Source: SZUA-320 sp041612035 (lineage in GTDB: Bacteria > Gemmatimonadota > Gemmatimonadetes > Gemmatimonadales > GWC2-71-9). From it: a stretch of DNA of 11,406 nucleotides. The stretch covers positions 1 to 11,406 of the forward strand of contig JBFILX010000054.1 in NCBI GenBank assembly GCA_041612035.1, in the 5' to 3' direction. How positions within the stretch are numbered: position 1 is the first letter of the stretch; each line of letters opens with the position of its first letter. The translations under genes and the position numbers were made by a program. The notes under the pieces are model-generated. The model was given only the letters and a program-made list of their open reading frames with translations. It was not told where the DNA came from and searched no databases. Below, piece after piece: positions 8,253-11,406 of the stretch.

Positions 8253-8449
8253 GATTCGCCACCGCGGCCAGCGTGGTGCTCCTGCTCCTGATCGCCGCCC
8301 TCCACGTGCTGCGCCTGCTCTACCGCGTGGAGGTCGTGGCGGGCGACATGGTGATCCCGCTCTGGGCCAGCGCGCTCGGCGCCGGCATCCCCGCCGCGCT
8401 CGCCGTGGGGATCCTGCGGGAACATCGCGCTCCGTCGCCCCGGGTGTGA
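8249..8449 (+). CDS. Small two-helix membrane protein
   Basis: The 66-residue protein has two hydrophobic segments, residues 5-24 (ATAASVVLLLLIAALHVLRL) and about 38-55, joined by a short linker YRVEVVAGDMVIPLW, and a basic tail (REHRAPSPRV). This hairpin layout resembles small uncharacterised bacterial membrane proteins; no function can be given. The start GTG at 8249 is set by the GTGA overlap with the upstream gene and by the GGGAGGAGG stretch just before it. Its own stop overlaps the next start in the same GTGA fashion. The three-gene chain with uninterrupted coupling suggests that the two membrane proteins work together. Confidence 0.75.
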   Translation: MRFATAASVVLLLLIAALHVLRLLYRVEVVAGDMVIPLWASALGAGIPAALAVGILREHRAPSPRV

Positions 8450-8979
8450 CGACGGAGCGGGCGCTCCTCCGCCACGCCCTCGCGGCGATCGCCTACCGGA
8501 CCCAGAAAGCCCTCCGGGACGCGCCCCCCGGCTTCGGGGACTTCCGGGCCGGGCCCGGCGTGCGCACCCCCGCCGAACTGGTCGGGCACATGACCAGCGT
8601 ACTGGGGTACGCCACCACGTTCTTCACCGGGGGGCGCTACCGCCCCGACCCGCTGCCGAGCCTCGAGGACGAGGTGGCGCGGCTGCACGGGATGCTGGAG
8701 CGACTGGCGGCGCTGCTGGCGTCCGCCCAGCCGCTCCGGGGGACCACGGAGGCCAGGATGCTGCAGGGGCCGCTGGCCGATGCGCTGACGCACGCCGGCC
8801 AGCTCGCCATGCTGCGGCGGCTGGCGGGGCGCCCCGTGCCCCCGGAGAACTTCATCGTGGCCGACGTGGACCCGTCGAACCTGGGGCCCGACCAGCCGCT
8901 CCCCGTCAGCCCGGACCGGGAGTGGCCCGAGGCCCCGCCCGGGTGGCGCGCCCCGGGCAGGGACGCCGCGCCGGACTGA
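8446..8979 (+). CDS. DinB-superfamily protein
   Basis: The 177-residue product looks like a DinB/YfiT-type four-helix-bundle protein, a superfamily that includes thiol-S-transferases and many proteins of unknown role. Supporting features are RTPAELVGHMTSVLGYATTF in helix two with H48, a long amphipathic helix from about residue 73 to 94, and PLADALTHAGQLAMLRRLAG with H116, followed by the typical VPPENF. The usual DinB metal site has three histidines; here the residue four before H116 is D112, so the site may be altered. The C-terminus is proline-rich (about the last 30 residues). The GTG at 8446 overlaps the previous stop as GTGA; extension upstream is a shadow of the membrane-protein genes. 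It ends 3 bp from the oppositely oriented dodecin gene. Confidence 0.78.
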   Translation: MTTERALLRHALAAIAYRTQKALRDAPPGFGDFRAGPGVRTPAELVGHMTSVLGYATTFFTGGRYRPDPLPSLEDEVARLHGMLERLAALLASAQPLRGTTEARMLQGPLADALTHAGQLAMLRRLAGRPVPPENFIVADVDPSNLGPDQPLPVSPDREWPEAPPGWRAPGRDAAPD

Positions 8980-8982
8980 GGG

Positions 8983-9186
8983 TCAGTCCTTCAGCAGGAA
9001 GGTCACCTTCATCAGCACGCGGTACTCGTCGATCTTCCCTCCCTTGACGGTGACCTCGTGCTCGGCGACCCAGGCCCCCATGACGTTCTTGAGGGTCTTG
9101 TTGGCCCGGGCGATTCCGGTCCGGACCGCGTCGTCGAACCCCTTCTTCGACGACGCCTTGATCTCGGTGATACGCGCGACGGACAT
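8983..9186 (-). CDS. Dodecin family flavin-binding protein
   Basis: This 67-residue protein matches the dodecin family in length and sequence. Dodecins assemble into hollow dodecamers that bind flavins such as FMN or riboflavin between stacked tryptophans, giving storage and light protection. Visible landmarks are VARITEIKASSKKGFDDAV (strand one and the helix), NKTLKNVMGAWVAEHEV with the flavin-stacking tryptophan at W39, and GGKIDEYRVLMKVTFLLKD forming the last two strands. The ATG at 9186 was chosen over upstream in-frame starts because AAGGAGG lies just before it and MSVARITEI is the usual beginning. It follows tyrA on the same strand after 76 bp, and may be co-transcribed or have its own promoter; I found no convincing one. 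It is convergent with the DinB gene. Confidence 0.93.
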   Translation of the reverse strand: MSVARITEIKASSKKGFDDAVRTGIARANKTLKNVMGAWVAEHEVTVKGGKIDEYRVLMKVTFLLKD

Positions 9187-9262
9187 CCATCCTCCTTGGG
9201 GTGAGAGACGGTCACTGCGGGCCACGGGTCCCTTCGCAACCTAACAGGGGCCCGGCACGCCC

Positions 9263-10378
9263 TCAGCGCGTGACCTCCGCCTCGAAGAACGCGTGGCCTC
9301 GCTCCATGAGCCGCACGAACCCCGCTTCGTCCCCGCCCCGCACGGCGTCCCGGAGGGCCGCCACCGTCCCGGCCAGGGTCTCCAGCACCCCGACCCCGAA
9401 GCGGTTGAGGGCCTGGATCTCGAAGTAGAGGGCGGGGTTCTCCTCCACCACCCGGGCGGCGACGCCGGCCTGGGCGTCGTAGGTGGTGCTCGCGACCCGG
9501 GCCAGCGCGTCGGCGGGCTGGTCGCCTGCCGCCAGCGCGGCCGCGAAGGCGATGTTCACGGCATGGGAGAGGCCCAGCACCGAGGCGACGAGCCGGTCGT
9601 GCTCCTCCACGCTCATCTCCACCTGGATCGCGAGGGTGTGATCGAAGAGGGCCCGCGCCTCGCGGGTGGCCCCGGGGTGGCCCGCCTCCACGAAGATGAC
9701 GTGCCGTTCGGAGAGCAGGTCGGTGTCGGGCCCGAACATCGGGTGGACGGAGGCCACCCGGACCCCGGCCGCGGCCAGCCGGGCCAGGCCCTCGCGAAGC
9801 GGCTGCTTGATGGACCCCAGGTCGAACACCAGCCCCGGGGGTCGCCGCGTCGCCAGTTCCGAGAGGATCGCGGCCGTGGCCGCGAGGGGGGCCGCCACCA
9901 CCACGAGATCGTGGTCGGTCTCGATCTCCCGCCAGTCGGCCACCCAGGGCACCCCCAGGCCGCAGGGGACCGGATCGGCCACTTCCACCCGGAACCCCTG
10001 CGAAGCCAGGAACCGGACGAACCATCCCCCCATCCGCCCGCTCCCGCCGACCACCAGGGCCCGGCGCCCTGCCCCGCCCGCGGACGCCGCCAGCCGATCC
10101 TGCTCCTGCCGGGTGAGCGACGCGACGATGAGCCGCCGGACCACCTCCACCGCCAGCGGCGCCGGCACCCCGTGGCGGTCCCCGCCCGCTGCGGCGGCAT
10201 CGAGCACCTCCTTCTCCTGGGCGTAGTCGCGGGTGGGGAGACCGAGGGCCCGCTTCGCCTCGCCGATCCGGGAGCTGAGCCGGAGCCGGCGCCCGATGAG
10301 CGCAATCAGGTGGCCGTCGATCTCGCGCAGCTCGGCGCGGAGCGCCGCGAGTTCGGGGGCGTGGGGCTCGTCCGACAT
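9263..10378 (-). CDS. tyrA: Bifunctional chorismate mutase / prephenate dehydrogenase (T-protein)
   Basis: This 371-residue protein covers two steps of tyrosine biosynthesis: chorismate to prephenate, then oxidative decarboxylation to 4-hydroxyphenylpyruvate. Residues 8-95 form an AroQ-type chorismate mutase (LRAELREIDGHLIALIGRRL, with R14, K42 and E55 at expected catalytic places). The dehydrogenase starts at the NAD-binding loop VVGGSGRMGGWF (109-120) and includes FDLGSIKQPL and VHPMFGPD with H212, the motif that holds the catalytic histidine in the family. NRFGVGVLETL near the end matches the enteric-type C-terminal dimerisation region, and total length is very close to the E. coli protein. 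The ATG at 10378 has CAGGAGG upstream. At Q54 most family members have arginine, so mutase activity deserves checking. No obvious leader peptide precedes it. Confidence 0.95.
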   Translation of the reverse strand: MSDEPHAPELAALRAELREIDGHLIALIGRRLRLSSRIGEAKRALGLPTRDYAQEKEVLDAAAAGGDRHGVPAPLAVEVVRRLIVASLTRQEQDRLAASAGGAGRRALVVGGSGRMGGWFVRFLASQGFRVEVADPVPCGLGVPWVADWREIETDHDLVVVAAPLAATAAILSELATRRPPGLVFDLGSIKQPLREGLARLAAAGVRVASVHPMFGPDTDLLSERHVIFVEAGHPGATREARALFDHTLAIQVEMSVEEHDRLVASVLGLSHAVNIAFAAALAAGDQPADALARVASTTYDAQAGVAARVVEENPALYFEIQALNRFGVGVLETLAGTVAALRDAVRGGDEAGFVRLMERGHAFFEAEVTR

Positions 10379-10450
10379 CACTGCCTCCTGTGGCAACGGG
10401 TCGTGCCTCAACCGCCCACCGGTCACCGGCCCCCGCAGGCCGGAAACACG

Positions 10451-10481
10451 AGGGGCCGGCGCCTCAAGGACGCCGGCCCCT
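10451..10481 (-). terminator. Rho-independent-type terminator after the TPR gene
   Basis: A perfect 10-bp stem (GGGGCCGGCG at 10452-10461 with CGCCGGCCCC at 10471-10480), extended by one A-T pair, encloses a nine-base loop. It lies 22 bp after the stop of the TPR gene. On the minus strand the stem is followed by CGTGTTTCC, a weak T-run, so termination efficiency may depend on the very stable stem. It separates the TPR gene from tyrA. Confidence 0.72.
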
Positions 10482-10502
10482 TCCGGTGGGCGCGCCGTCC
10501 GC

Positions 10503-11406
10503 TCAGTCGGCGGACTTGAGGTAGGCCTGGAAGGCCGGCAGACCGGCCAGCGGCGCCCACACCGGATCGCGGTGGAGACCCCGGCCGCGCACCCCCGACT
10601 CCTGCAGCAGGGCGAGGGCCTTGTCCCGCTCCCCGAGCGCCGCCGCCAGCACGGCCCGGACCGAGAGCCGGGGCGCGGGAGCCAGCTCGAACTCGCCGGC
10701 CTCCAGCCGCTGCATCAGGGCCGTCCCGGGCCGCCGGTCGCCATTCTTCGCGGCGCCGATCGCCACCGACACCTTGACGCCGAAGTTGTCGGGGGCCTCG
10801 CTGGCCGCCTGCTGCCAGATCGCGAGTGCCTCCCGGTGGCGGCCCAGCGCATAGAGGGTCGTGGCCCGGCCCTGGCGGAACTGGCTGGCGGGCTGGGCAT
10901 TGAACCAGGCGAGCGCCCGCTCCAGGACCGGCTTCGCGGCCGCGGCATGGCCGTGGGCCGTCAGCTCGAGGCCGACGTTCATCATGATGTTGCCGGGGTT
11001 CACACCGGCGGTCGGCGCCATCCCGGCCACCTCGTCGAGGACCCGGTCGAGTTCCTTCACCCGGCCCAGCGCGGCCAGCGCTTCGGCCTGGATGCCGAGC
11101 GGCCGGATGTCGCCCGGGTACCCCGCGCGCGACTTCACCGCGTGGGCCAGCTCGTCCTCGTACTCCCCAAGCGCGTGGGCGGCGTTCGCGTACACGCTGA
11201 CGTACCCGTACCACCCGCGCATCGGCTCGCGGGCACCGTCCAGGGTCCGCAGCGAGGTGAGCACCGCCCGGTGCCGGTTGAGGCCGGCGGCCCAGAGCGC
11301 GTGGTTGTAGGCCGCCTTGGTCCCCGGGTATTTCTCCGCCGCCGCGGCCATGAGGTCGGCCGCCCGGGCCACGTCGCCCGCGAGGGCCGCCCGCTGGGCG
11401 TCGAGC
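10503..11406 (-). CDS. TPR-repeat protein, C-terminal part (runs off right edge)
   Basis: The frame is open from the window edge to the stop at 10503, giving about 300 residues with no signal for a start, so the N-terminus lies outside. The sequence is a chain of helical pairs of tetratricopeptide type, for example AAYNHALWAAGLNRHRAVLT, IQAEALAALGRVKELDRVLD, ATTLYALGRHREALAIWQQA and LAAALGERDKALALLQESG. The ending, HRDPVWAPLAGLPAFQAYL, is the kind of closing motif seen in TPR tails attached to serine/threonine kinases or to transcriptional regulators in several phyla; the attached domain is not visible, so this is inference. TPR arrays serve as protein-interaction scaffolds. Possible GTG/ATG codons exist near 11372, but codons before them read naturally as the same repeat, so I treat the gene as partial. 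A strong hairpin follows its stop. Confidence 0.82.
   Translation of the reverse strand, partial: LDAQRAALAGDVARAADLMAAAAEKYPGTKAAYNHALWAAGLNRHRAVLTSLRTLDGAREPMRGWYGYVSVYANAAHALGEYEDELAHAVKSRAGYPGDIRPLGIQAEALAALGRVKELDRVLDEVAGMAPTAGVNPGNIMMNVGLELTAHGHAAAAKPVLERALAWFNAQPASQFRQGRATTLYALGRHREALAIWQQAASEAPDNFGVKVSVAIGAAKNGDRRPGTALMQRLEAGEFELAPAPRLSVRAVLAAALGERDKALALLQESGVRGRGLHRDPVWAPLAGLPAFQAYLKSAD

Noticed and set aside
9187..9262. Promoter in the tyrA-dodecin gap
   Set aside because: TTGCGA is present, but the hexamer at the right spacing (AGTGAC) is a poor -10, so I do not call it.
9293..10519. 408-codon plus-strand frame opposite tyrA
   Set aside because: Shadow of the well-supported tyrA gene; no domain or ribosome site.

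Overview
The window is uniformly GC-rich, Gram-negative-type bacterial chromosome: it encodes a lipoprotein with a lipobox and a beta-barrel-like exported protein. Gene content and protein style (alanine racemase, a DUF1844 protein, a dodecin, TPR proteins, exported proteins ending in '-DAQ' signal peptides) are most reminiscent of the Gemmatimonadota or a related lineage. That placement is inference; no rRNA or other phylogenetic marker is present. There are no mobile elements, CRISPR arrays, tRNAs or rRNAs that I can see, and coding density is very high.

Region 1 (1-6947, minus strand) looks like one long operon read from right to left: alr (alanine racemase), a DUF1844 protein, deoB (phosphopentomutase), cdd (cytidine deaminase), an uncharacterised lipoprotein, an uncharacterised outer-membrane-type protein, miaB (tRNA methylthiotransferase) and the N-terminal part of comEC (DNA-uptake channel), which runs off the left edge. 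Four junctions overlap (ATGA, 8 bp, GTGA, ATGA) and the other three gaps are 13-25 bp. The set joins peptidoglycan precursor synthesis, nucleoside salvage, tRNA modification, DNA uptake and two envelope proteins of unknown role.

Region 2 (6935-8979, plus strand) starts at a divergent promoter region shared with alr. It holds mazG (nucleotide pyrophosphohydrolase) and a tightly overlapped trio: a four-helix membrane protein, a two-helix small membrane protein and a DinB-superfamily protein.

Region 3 (8983-11406, minus strand) holds, from right to left, the C-terminal part of a TPR-repeat protein ending at a strong hairpin terminator, a fused chorismate mutase/prephenate dehydrogenase (tyrosine biosynthesis) and a dodecin (small flavin-binding protein). 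The dodecin stops 3 bp from the DinB gene in a tail-to-tail arrangement.

Most of the window is ordinary housekeeping. The points most worth a second look are the back-to-back promoters that share a -10 region between alr and mazG, the unknown lipoprotein/barrel pair embedded in a salvage and DNA-uptake operon, the lack of a normal start codon for comEC, and the overlapped membrane/DinB trio.
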